The notes below the pieces were generated by a model. It did no database searches. It was not told the origin of the DNA and saw only the letters and a program-made list of their open reading frames with translations. From JAFHCF01 sp048497495 (GTDB lineage Bacteria; Pseudomonadota; Alphaproteobacteria; Rhizobiales; Ancalomicrobiaceae): 47,231 nucleotides of DNA. The stretch spans positions 1 to 47,231 of the forward strand of contig JAFHCF010000135.1 of assembly GCA_048497495.1 (NCBI GenBank), read 5' to 3'. The position numbers and the translations under genes were made by a program. Positions 18,593 through 27,064 of this stretch are shown piece after piece (the first letter of the stretch is position 1; each line of letters opens with the position of its first letter).

Positions 18593-19660
18593 ATGGCCTC
18601 CCGCCGCCGCGCCCGCGACTTCGGCCTCTCCTTCGGCAGCCTCGCCACCGGGCCGATGAACGCCGTCACCGACGTCGCCGGCGTCCGGGTCGGGCACGAG
18701 ACCGTGATCTCCGGCGACGTCCGGACCGGTTTCACCGCGATCCTGCCGCACGGCGGCGACCTCTTCCGGAAGAAGGTGCCGGCGGCGGTCGAGGTGGTGA
18801 ACGGCTTCGGCAAGAGCGTCGGCCTGATCCAGGTCGCCGAACTCGGTCAGTTGGAGACGCCGATCCTTCTCGGCAACACCTTCGCCGTCGGCACCGGCTT
18901 CGACGCGCTGGTGTCGCGGGCCCTCGCCGCCAACCCGGACATCGGCCGGGAGACCGGTACCGTCGATCCCGTGGTGATGGAGTGCAACGACGGCTTCCTC
19001 TCCGACATCCGCGCCCGGGCGCTGACGCAAGCCCATGCCTTCGCCGCGCTCGATACCGCGACCGATGGGCCGGTCGAGCAGGGCGCGGTCGGGGCCGGGG
19101 CCGGCATGAGCGCCTTCGGCTTCAAGGGGGGCATCGGCACCGCTTCCCGCGTCTTCGATCTCGACGGCCGGCTCCACACGCTCGGTGTCCTGGTGCTCGC
19201 CAACTTCGGCCGCGCCGGTGATCTGACGCTGCCCGACGGCCGCCGGGTGAAGCCGCCGAAAGAACCGAAGCGAGCGAGCGAGGACACCGATCCGCCGGAA
19301 CGCGGTTCGGTGATCGTCGTGCTCGCCACCGACGTCGGGTTGGAGAGCCGGCAGTTGAAACGGGTCGCCAGGCGCGCCGCCGTGGGTCTCGCCCGCCTCG
19401 GCGCCTTCTGGGGCAACGGCAGCGGCGACATCGCGCTGGCCTTCTCCACCGCGACGCGCATCCGCCATCACGAGACGGCCGACCTCCTGACCCGCGCCGT
19501 GCTCAACGAGAACCGCATCGATCTCCTCTTCCGCGCCGCCGCCGACGCCACCCAGGAGGCGGTCGTCGACGCCCTGGTGGCGGCACCGGCCACCCTCGGC
19601 CGAAACGGCCATTTCCGTCCCTCGCTCGCCGACGTTCTCGGCGGTGGAGAAGTCTCATGA
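18593..19660 (+). CDS. DmpA-like P1-family aminopeptidase
   Basis: A 355-residue member of the L-aminopeptidase D-Ala-esterase/amidase family (self-processing Ntn-like hydrolases). The autocleavage site is visible as RGSVIVVLATD, between Gly238 and Ser239; the freed Ser would be the nucleophile. NAVTDVAGVRVGHETVI near the N-terminus and GAVGAGAGMSAFGFKGGIGTASR are conserved. DmpA relatives release N-terminal L- or D-residues and beta-amino acids from peptides. It is 4 bp after dppC and overlaps the M55 gene. Confidence 0.9.
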   Translation: MASRRRARDFGLSFGSLATGPMNAVTDVAGVRVGHETVISGDVRTGFTAILPHGGDLFRKKVPAAVEVVNGFGKSVGLIQVAELGQLETPILLGNTFAVGTGFDALVSRALAANPDIGRETGTVDPVVMECNDGFLSDIRARALTQAHAFAALDTATDGPVEQGAVGAGAGMSAFGFKGGIGTASRVFDLDGRLHTLGVLVLANFGRAGDLTLPDGRRVKPPKEPKRASEDTDPPERGSVIVVLATDVGLESRQLKRVARRAAVGLARLGAFWGNGSGDIALAFSTATRIRHHETADLLTRAVLNENRIDLLFRAAADATQEAVVDALVAAPATLGRNGHFRPSLADVLGGGEVS

Positions 19661-20475
19661 AGATCTTCGTCTCGGCCGACATCGAGGGGGTGTCGGGTGT
19701 CGTCACCCCGCAGCAGGGCACACCCGGCAACGCCGAATACGAGCGCGCCCGCCGCCTGATGACCGAGGAGGTCAATGCGGCGATCGCCGGCGCCTTCGAC
19801 GCCGGCGCCACCGAGGTGCTGGTCAACGACAGTCACGGGCCGATGACCAATCTCCTGCCCGACCTCCTCGACCCGCGCGCCGACCTGATTCTCGGCAAGC
19901 CCAAGCAGATGAACATGGCGGCGGGGCTGACCGCCGCCTTCGACGCGGTCTTCCTGGTCGGCCATCATTCGCAGGGCGGCGGCCGCGGCGTGCTCGCCCA
20001 CACCACCAACAGCTTCGCCTTCCGCGAGGTTCGGCTCGCCGGCCGGCCGCTCGGCGAGCCCGGAATCTACGGCGCCTACGCCGGCCACCTCGGCGTGCCG
20101 GTGGCGCTGATCACCGGCGACGACGTGACGGCGGAGGAGAATCGGCCGTTCTTCGTGGGCGCCGAATTCTGCGTGGTCAAGACGGCGCTCGGCCAACGCG
20201 CCGCCCGCGGGCTCGCCCCGGCGAAGGCGCAAGGAGCGATCCGAGCCGCGGCGTCGGCGGCGCTCGGGCGGCTCGGGGTGATGAAGCCTTTCGTCGTCGA
20301 AGGACCCTTCGCGGCCGAGTTCGTCATGACCACGCCGGCACTCGCCGATCTCGCCGCCGTTCTCCCGCCGGCCCGCCGTCTCGACGGCGTCACCGTCGCC
20401 ATCGACTGCGCCCATGCCGGCGAGGCGGTGGGCTGGATGACCGCCCTGTCCGCCATGTCGTCGACGTTGCGTTGA
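19657..20475 (+). CDS. M55-family D-aminopeptidase (DppA-like)
   Basis: A 272-residue zinc peptidase. Metal-ligand motifs of M55 are present: SADIEGVSG (Asp8, Glu10), NDSHGPM (His60) and VGHHSQGG (His104). The Bacillus DppA prototype is a decameric D-aminopeptidase releasing D-Ala from D-Ala-D-Ala and similar peptides. Overlap with the DmpA-like gene by 4 bp and position after a Dpp transporter mark this as a D-peptide catabolic enzyme. Confidence 0.93.
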   Translation: MKIFVSADIEGVSGVVTPQQGTPGNAEYERARRLMTEEVNAAIAGAFDAGATEVLVNDSHGPMTNLLPDLLDPRADLILGKPKQMNMAAGLTAAFDAVFLVGHHSQGGGRGVLAHTTNSFAFREVRLAGRPLGEPGIYGAYAGHLGVPVALITGDDVTAEENRPFFVGAEFCVVKTALGQRAARGLAPAKAQGAIRAAASAALGRLGVMKPFVVEGPFAAEFVMTTPALADLAAVLPPARRLDGVTVAIDCAHAGEAVGWMTALSAMSSTLR

Positions 20476-20501
20476 CCCCCTATCGATCCGAGGTTGATCC
20501 C

Positions 20502-21440
<939 letters not shown>

Positions 21441-21513
21441 CGGCGGGAATGTCGTCGGCTCTGTCAGAGGAAAATGGGCTTGCGGGCGGGGTGTGGTTGC
21501 GTACATCGCCGGC

Positions 21514-21720
21514 ATGAGCAACCCGCGCATTTCTCGCAACTTCGAGACCTCACCAGAGATCATCCGCCCGGCCGTGATGATGTGACTGCGTTACCCACTC
21601 TCGCTTCGGAACGTCGAAGACCTGCCGCGTGAGCGCGGGATCGACGTCACACATGAGACAGGGCGGTTCTGGTGGAACCGGTTCGGGACGGTCTTCGCCG
21701 CTGAGATCCGTCGGCGATTG
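21514..21720 (+). mobile_element. IS6-family transposase N-terminal scrap with internal stop
   Basis: The frame reads NPRISRNFETSPEIIRPAVM, a TGA stop, then LRYPLSLRNVEDLPRERGID and THETGRFWWNRFG. This is the conserved N-terminus of IS6/IS240-type DDE transposases, where the stop replaces a Tyr/Val codon. The catalytic DDE part is missing. It fills most of the 21,441-21,873 gap, next to the start of the PAS-GAF gene. Confidence 0.7.
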
Positions 21721-21873
21721 CCGGTGCCGCGACCGAAGGTGGCGCCGCGCGCCGTCACCCGCAACCCACAGGGCAGGAACAATCGGCGACGGCGAAGACC
21801 GCGAGCGCGAACCTCTCTCGACAGGGGGGGCGCCAGAGCCGAATATCGCCATCCTTCGAGCGGAGAAGGTGCC

Positions 21874-23172
21874 GTGAAATTCGATCCGAGCGTCCATGGC
21901 ACGTCGTGCGACCACTTCCAGCGCATTCTCGCTTCGGAAATCGGTGCCTCGCTGCCGATGGTGATGTGGCGCGCCGATCTGATGCGCAGCGAGATCACCT
22001 TCCTCGACGGGCGCACCGTGCCCGGCCTCGAGGAGCACATCCCCCGCCTCCTGCAGGACAGCGCCGGCGCCGCCGGGGTCATCGCCGCCGACGATCTCGC
22101 TCTCTTCGGCCGTTTCCACGAGAACATGCGCCAGCGTCTGCCGGCGTCGGAAGTGTTCCGCACCCGCGGCAGCGACGGCGTCATGCGCTGGCTCCTGATC
22201 CTCGGCGCGCCCGATCCCGAGATCACCTCCTGCTATGTCGGCCTCGTCGCCGACTGCACCGGGCTCGCCAACGGCATCCTGAAGCGCGGCTCGGAGACCG
22301 GGCTCTCCGAACACGTCGAGCTCTTCTCCAATCCGGTGCTGATGGTCGACGTGGCGAGCCGGCGCATCACCACCGCCAATTCCGCCGCCCGCGACGCCTT
22401 CGGCATCGCGCCGGAGAAGCGGCTCTGCGACCTGACCGACCTGCTCGCCGGCAATTCCGAGGCCTATCTGCGCGACATCTACGAGCGGCTGCTCTTCTCG
22501 CTCAGTTGGAACGGCCTCCTGTCGCTGCGTCTGGCGAGCGGCGAGTTCACCCCGTACATGACGCGCGTCCGGACCTACGACCGCGATGGCCATCGCCTGC
22601 TCTGGCTCTCCATGACGCTGCGCCAGACGCCGCGCGAGGCCGAGGTGGCGCGACCGAGCGGCGTCGCGGCCGTCGTGGCTCGCCGGCTTGGTCGGGCCAG
22701 AACCGTCCGCGGCCTGCTCGAGGTGTTGCTCGACGACCAGCCGGCGCCGCGAATCGCCGATGCGGTGATGCTGTCCCGCATCTTCATCTCGCAGGGAATC
22801 GTCCGTGTCACCGCCGTCGGCGAACCACTGCAGACGCTCGGCGACGACGAGACCTACCCCTATGCCGGGTCGATCGCCGAGAACATCGTCCTCTACGATC
22901 TGGAACACGTCCTCGTCGAAGACACGTCGAAGAGCATCAAGCCGATCGACTGGGCGCTGTTCATCCCGCGCGGCATCCGCAGCTATTTCGCGGTGCCGTT
23001 CTTCGACGACGGTGTGCTCCGCGACGTGGTGATCTTCGGCTCGACACGGGCCCACGCCTTCTCGCCCGGAAACGTCACGCCCTATGCGGCACTCGCCACG
23101 AGTCTGTGGGAGGAACTGCCGCGCCTCATCGCCGGCGGCGCGGATGCGTCGGACCAGACGTCCGACCAGTGA
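21874..23172 (+). CDS. PAS-GAF sensory protein without output domain
   Basis: A 432-residue protein from the GTG at 21,874, chosen because GGAGAAGG lies just upstream and the frame further 5' is part of a transposase scrap. A PAS-like domain lies near residues 148-250 (FSNPVLMVDVASRRITTANSAARDAFGI). A GAF-like domain lies near 295-425 (KPIDWALFIPRGIRSYFAVPFFDDGVLRDVVIFGS). No kinase, cyclase, DNA-binding or methyl-accepting part is visible, and no membrane span or signal peptide. A role as a cytosolic sensor partner for the GntR-regulated genes downstream is inference from position. Its function is otherwise unknown. Confidence 0.7.
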   Translation: MKFDPSVHGTSCDHFQRILASEIGASLPMVMWRADLMRSEITFLDGRTVPGLEEHIPRLLQDSAGAAGVIAADDLALFGRFHENMRQRLPASEVFRTRGSDGVMRWLLILGAPDPEITSCYVGLVADCTGLANGILKRGSETGLSEHVELFSNPVLMVDVASRRITTANSAARDAFGIAPEKRLCDLTDLLAGNSEAYLRDIYERLLFSLSWNGLLSLRLASGEFTPYMTRVRTYDRDGHRLLWLSMTLRQTPREAEVARPSGVAAVVARRLGRARTVRGLLEVLLDDQPAPRIADAVMLSRIFISQGIVRVTAVGEPLQTLGDDETYPYAGSIAENIVLYDLEHVLVEDTSKSIKPIDWALFIPRGIRSYFAVPFFDDGVLRDVVIFGSTRAHAFSPGNVTPYAALATSLWEELPRLIAGGADASDQTSDQ

Positions 23173-23229
23173 CGGGAATCCCTCCCGACCTCCGGAAGAA
23201 CACCTAACCAGATACGGATTCTACATCCA

Positions 23230-23340
23230 CTGGTCAGACCAGAGGCAAGCAACCGCTTGTTCCTAGTCGAGTGTTCAGCTAGTTTTCACACGAACTCGTG
23301 AACATGCTTGCGTGCATCGCACCATCTGGTCCGACCAGAT
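23230..23340 (+). promoter_or_regulatory. Two FadR/GntR-type palindromic operators
   Basis: CTGGTCAGACCAG at 23,230-23,242 and ATCTGGTCCGACCAGAT at 23,324-23,340 are inverted repeats of the GGT-N-ACC type used by FadR-subfamily GntR regulators; the second is very like the 17-bp E. coli FadR box. The second ends 15 bp before the GntR start codon, so autoregulation is expected. Half-sites (CCGACCAG) also occur at the 3' end of the PAS-GAF gene. Confidence 0.8.
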
Positions 23341-23355
23341 TGGGGAAGGTTCCGA

Positions 23356-24030
23356 ATGAGCCACAGTTGCGCCGACGCGATCTCGGATCTCATTCACCAG
23401 CAGCACGTCGCCGTCGGCGCTCGTCTGCCGAGCGAGCGCGAACTCGCGGCGCTGCTCGGCTTCTCGCGCGGCAGCGTCCGCGAAGCCCTGGTGTCGCTCG
23501 CCGCCCAGGGGCGCGTCGAGATCCGTGAACGATCCGGCTGCTATCTGCGCCCGACGCGCGCCGACGCCTGGCGGCAGTTGCGCGAGACGGCGAGCGTCGC
23601 CGACATCGCCGCGGCTCTGCGCGCCGTCGTGCCCCACGTCGCCTCCGAGGCGGCGGCGCGTTGCGGGCCCGACCAGTCGCACCGTCTCGAGGTGTTGACG
23701 ACCCGCCTCGGCCGCCACCTCGTCGATCGCGACACCCCGGCTCTCGTCGGCGAATTCCTCGCCTTCCTGCGCATGCTCGCCAAGTCGGCGCGCAGCCCCT
23801 TCGTCGAGTTGATGATCGCCGAGGCGAGCGCCGCGACGCGTCTCTGCGAGGCGGCGAGCGAGTTGGAGAAGAGTCGGATCGAGGCCTTCTTCGCCCTCCA
23901 TGTCGGGCTGCTGCACGCGCTCCAGGCCCGCGACGGGCGCCGCGCCGCGACGCTCGCCTCCCATTGCCTGGGCGCCTTCGAGGCGCTCCTCGACCCTTCG
24001 ACGCGAGAGATCCGGGAGAAGTCCGCATGA
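23356..24030 (+). CDS. FadR-subfamily GntR transcriptional regulator
   Basis: A 224-residue regulator. The winged helix spans about residues 8-70, with RLPSERELAALLGFSRGSVREAL as the recognition part. An all-helical FCD-like domain follows (VPHVASEAAARCG onward). ATG 23,356 is preceded by GGGGAAGG. FCD domains bind metal-coordinated carboxylates or acyl-CoA; the metal-site His/Asp set is not clear here and the domain is short. The two palindromes upstream fit its family, so I infer it controls itself and the downstream membrane-protein/MBL genes. Confidence 0.88.
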   Translation: MSHSCADAISDLIHQQHVAVGARLPSERELAALLGFSRGSVREALVSLAAQGRVEIRERSGCYLRPTRADAWRQLRETASVADIAAALRAVVPHVASEAAARCGPDQSHRLEVLTTRLGRHLVDRDTPALVGEFLAFLRMLAKSARSPFVELMIAEASAATRLCEAASELEKSRIEAFFALHVGLLHALQARDGRRAATLASHCLGAFEALLDPSTREIREKSA

Positions 24031-24329
24031 TGGGCGCGCCTCTCCTCCCTCGCCCGGCCGACCCGCGCAACGCTCGCGGCGCCTGGCGCCGCCGATTGCG
24101 ATGAAGCTGTGACGGGCCGTCCGTCGTCCTCGACGACCGCCTCGGCCCCCGGCCCCGCGAAGCGAGGGCCATCCACCACCAACGACCGACCGAACCCCGG
24201 ACGACGGCCGCAGAGCCGCTCGCCGAGGAGGGAGGATTGCAGTCTTTTCGGAGAGGAGCGGTGCAGGGGGCCGGACCGGCCAGTCACATCCCCCCGCACC
24301 TCGACTGTCCATCTCACAGAGGTCAACCC
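24031..24329 (+). other. 299-bp leader before the 11-span membrane protein gene
   Basis: No gene is seen. GGCCGGACCGGCC near 24,271 is a near-palindrome, and a CAGAGG ribosome site precedes the ATG at 24,330. A separate promoter here is possible but I cannot point to one. Confidence 0.35.
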
Positions 24330-25739
24330 ATGACCATGGACACCCAGGACACGACCTATCTCGAGAGCCGACGCCTCGTCAAACGCTGGGCGGGCCCCTG
24401 GCCCGCTCTCGCCAACACGGCGCTGATCGCCGTTCTCTTCTACGTCAGCTGGTGGATCTTCCAGGATCCGCGCGGCCTGATGCGCATGTACACGCCCTAT
24501 GTCGGCTACATGATCTGCCGCTGGCTGCTGATCATGTTCATCTGGCTCGCCTACATCTTCGACTTCTGGCCCTTCCGCCGCGGTTGGCTGGAGACCACCC
24601 ATCCGGTGGTCAAGGGCACCGTGCTCACCGCCGTCAGCGTGCTGGTGATGATCGCGGTGATCGAGGGCTTCTTCAAGGGCGTGCTCGGCAACTACGGCAT
24701 CGCCTATTTCAATCCCGAGCGCATGATGGCCTCGGGCCTGACCGAATTCTACGCACTCGAATACGCTTCGCAGGCGATCCTGATGTTCGCCGCCATCGCC
24801 TCCTGGCTGTCGCCGAGCTGGGTCGTGGCCTGCGAGAACGCGCCCTGGCAGAGCCTGAAGCAGCCGACCCGCGGCATCACCGTGCTGGTCGTCACCTTCT
24901 TCCTGTCGACGATCGTCTATTTCGTCACCATGCATTCCCATATGGCCATCCTGTTCTATCCCTGGCAGAAGTACACGGCCATCACGCCGCCCTACTGGCA
25001 GGAGTTCGCCAACACCGTCTCCGGCAACTTCCACATCGCCTGGATCATGTGCTGCACCGTGGTGGTCTGGGTCTACGAGACGATCTGGCAGCGCTATCCG
25101 GTCAACCTGATCAAGACCGACTGGCTGCGTCGCACCACGGCCTTCTTCGGCATCATTGCGGTGGCGCTGTGCCTGAACTTCTTCCTCTACTACGCCCAGG
25201 ATCTGATGTGGGGTCTCAACATCCGCGGCACCAAGCGTGAGATGGCGCCGGACTGGCGTTGGCTGCACGTCGGCGAGACGGCGATCTTCTGGCTGGTCGG
25301 CGTCCTCTACCTGCACTTCTATCTCGGCAACTGGCCGACGAAGTTCAGCCGCCCGGTCAACGTCTTCACCCGCACCGGTATCAGTCTGGCGCTCGGCATC
25401 GCCTTCTACGTCGCCTACTACATGACCTCGCATCTCTTCCTCGGAACGCAGAAGGGCTTCTCCCACCCGCAGCAGTTCCCGATGATCCCGACGATCTGGC
25501 TGATCAACATCTTCCTGATCAACATGTGGTTCATGGACGGCTGGCCGGGCTGGAAGGCCGTGCCCAAGACCGCGACCGAGCTCGAAGAGGCTCGCGCCGA
25601 AGTGGTCGCCCACGACGTGGCGTGGACGCCGAAGTTCGCCCGCGGCCTGCTGGTCGGCACCATCGCCGGCGCCGCCGCCTACACCCTGGTCATCGCCGTG
25701 CTGCCCTGGCTCGGCTCCAACGTGACACTCATCCGCTGA
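24330..25739 (+). CDS. Unrecognised integral membrane protein with about 11 spans
   Basis: A 469-residue protein I cannot place in a family. About eleven hydrophobic segments are spread evenly (roughly residues 28-46, 57-80, 96-116, 142-165, 182-205, 230-250, 266-288, 308-328, 345-368, 380-400, 443-463). It is rich in Trp, Tyr and Phe, with membrane-embedded or interfacial His residues (VTMHSHMAILFYPWQ, NFHIAWIM, LHVGETAIFW, TSHLFLG) that could bind metal or heme. No ATPase, solute-carrier or oxidase motif is visible. It lies 23 bp before a Tat-exported MBL-fold gene, so the two probably act together in or near the periplasm. An enzyme or transporter role is open. Confidence 0.85.
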   Translation: MTMDTQDTTYLESRRLVKRWAGPWPALANTALIAVLFYVSWWIFQDPRGLMRMYTPYVGYMICRWLLIMFIWLAYIFDFWPFRRGWLETTHPVVKGTVLTAVSVLVMIAVIEGFFKGVLGNYGIAYFNPERMMASGLTEFYALEYASQAILMFAAIASWLSPSWVVACENAPWQSLKQPTRGITVLVVTFFLSTIVYFVTMHSHMAILFYPWQKYTAITPPYWQEFANTVSGNFHIAWIMCCTVVVWVYETIWQRYPVNLIKTDWLRRTTAFFGIIAVALCLNFFLYYAQDLMWGLNIRGTKREMAPDWRWLHVGETAIFWLVGVLYLHFYLGNWPTKFSRPVNVFTRTGISLALGIAFYVAYYMTSHLFLGTQKGFSHPQQFPMIPTIWLINIFLINMWFMDGWPGWKAVPKTATELEEARAEVVAHDVAWTPKFARGLLVGTIAGAAAYTLVIAVLPWLGSNVTLIR

Positions 25740-25762
25740 ACCGCGAGAGAGGAGACAAGATC

Positions 25763-26926
25763 ATGTCCGACAAACCCCTCGCTTCTCGGCGGGACTTCGT
25801 CATGGGCGCCGCCACCGGCGTCATCGGCGGCGCGTTCGCCGGCATGGGCCTCTATTCCTACACGCCCATGGCCTACGACCGGCTGCCCAAGCCGAAACGC
25901 ACCGGCACCGAGTTCGGTGCGGTGCGCTCGGTGAAGCTCACCAACATCTCGGAGACCAGCTGGTTCAACAACGCCCATCTGGTCGGCGACCTCAAGGACG
26001 CCGGCGGCCTGCTGGTCGACCAGTACACCGTCGGCTGGGCGCCCTTCGGCAACGGCAAGGGCGCCGCCAAGTCGAGCTACGACGAAGGCATCGCCCCGAT
26101 CAAGGCGATGCTGCCCAACGATCTCGAGGCGGCCTGGGACATCCAGAAGAAGCGTTCGCTGCATCCGGACAATCCCGGCGGCTTCTCCACCCTGATCGAG
26201 GTCGAGGATCTCGACGGCTCCAAGCACAAGTATCTGCTCGACGTCGGTTGGTCCTATGACTGGATGCTGCAGAGCTTCAAGCGCGAGGCCATCGACCAGA
26301 TGCTCGCCGCCGGCGACATCGAAGCGCTGATCGTCAGCCACGAGCACTTCGATCACTTCTGGGGCCTGCCGGTCGCCATGAAGTATGCGCCGAAGATCCC
26401 GATGTATGTCCACAACGGCTTCTACAAGGAGGGTATGCAGTACATCAAGGACAGCGGCTACGAGGGTGAGCCGATCGTCATCGACAAGGAACTGACTCAG
26501 ATCCGACCCGGCATGATGGCGATCAAGTTCGACATCCCGATCATCACCCGCGTCTATGGCGAGGTGTCGCTCGCCTTCAACATCAAGGACAAGGGTCTGG
26601 TCCTGGTCTCGGGCTGCAATCACCAGGGCATCTTGCAGATGACCACCACCGCCTACCAGAAGCTCAAGTACGACAAGGACAAGTTCTACGGCCTCTACGG
26701 CGGCTTGCACATCTCGCCTTTCGAGGACTGGGACCCGAAATACGACGACTTGGTGTTGTCGCTGGGCAAGTGGGAGTTCGAGAAGCTCGGCTGCAACCAC
26801 TGCACCGGCCATCTGACGGCGAAGAAGTTCGTCGAGGTCGGCTATCCGGTGATCAAGGGCACGGCCCGCTTCGGCACGTCCTCACCCGACTATCTCGGCA
26901 ACGGCGACACGATCACCTTCGGTTGA
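25763..26926 (+). CDS. Tat-exported metallo-beta-lactamase-fold protein
   Basis: A 387-residue protein. The N-terminus carries a twin-arginine signal, ASRRDFVMGAATGVIGGAFA. The MBL motif is H193-E-H195-F-D197-H198 (SHEHFDHFWGLP). GCNHQGI and GGLHIS further on, with CTGHLTAKKF near the end, place it with the COG1237-type MBL group (annotated as dihydropterin/ribofuranosylaminobenzene phosphate synthase-like, mostly of unknown substrate). Folded export by Tat implies cofactor loading in the cytoplasm. The GAGAGGAG ribosome site is strong. It is co-transcribed with the membrane-protein gene. Confidence 0.88.
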   Translation: MSDKPLASRRDFVMGAATGVIGGAFAGMGLYSYTPMAYDRLPKPKRTGTEFGAVRSVKLTNISETSWFNNAHLVGDLKDAGGLLVDQYTVGWAPFGNGKGAAKSSYDEGIAPIKAMLPNDLEAAWDIQKKRSLHPDNPGGFSTLIEVEDLDGSKHKYLLDVGWSYDWMLQSFKREAIDQMLAAGDIEALIVSHEHFDHFWGLPVAMKYAPKIPMYVHNGFYKEGMQYIKDSGYEGEPIVIDKELTQIRPGMMAIKFDIPIITRVYGEVSLAFNIKDKGLVLVSGCNHQGILQMTTTAYQKLKYDKDKFYGLYGGLHISPFEDWDPKYDDLVLSLGKWEFEKLGCNHCTGHLTAKKFVEVGYPVIKGTARFGTSSPDYLGNGDTITFG

Positions 26927-26937
26927 TCGCGCCCCTC

Positions 26938-26974
26938 GTCGAACCCCGGACAATCGCCCCGCCCGGGGTTCGAC
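26938..26974 (+). terminator. 12-bp hairpin after the MBL-fold gene
   Basis: GTCGAACCCCGG (26,938-26,949) and CCGGGGTTCGAC (26,963-26,974) pair perfectly around a 13-nt loop, 11 bp past the stop codon. There is no clear T-run, so it is more likely an attenuator or mRNA-stabilising hairpin between the MBL gene and the CobW gene. Confidence 0.6.
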
Positions 26975-27064
26975 TCTCGCCTTCGACGGCACGGCCGCGC
27001 GCCGCGCCGTCCCTTTCCCGCCGTCGCCGAAACGCCGGCACCGCATGCGCCCGGAGGAATCGCC

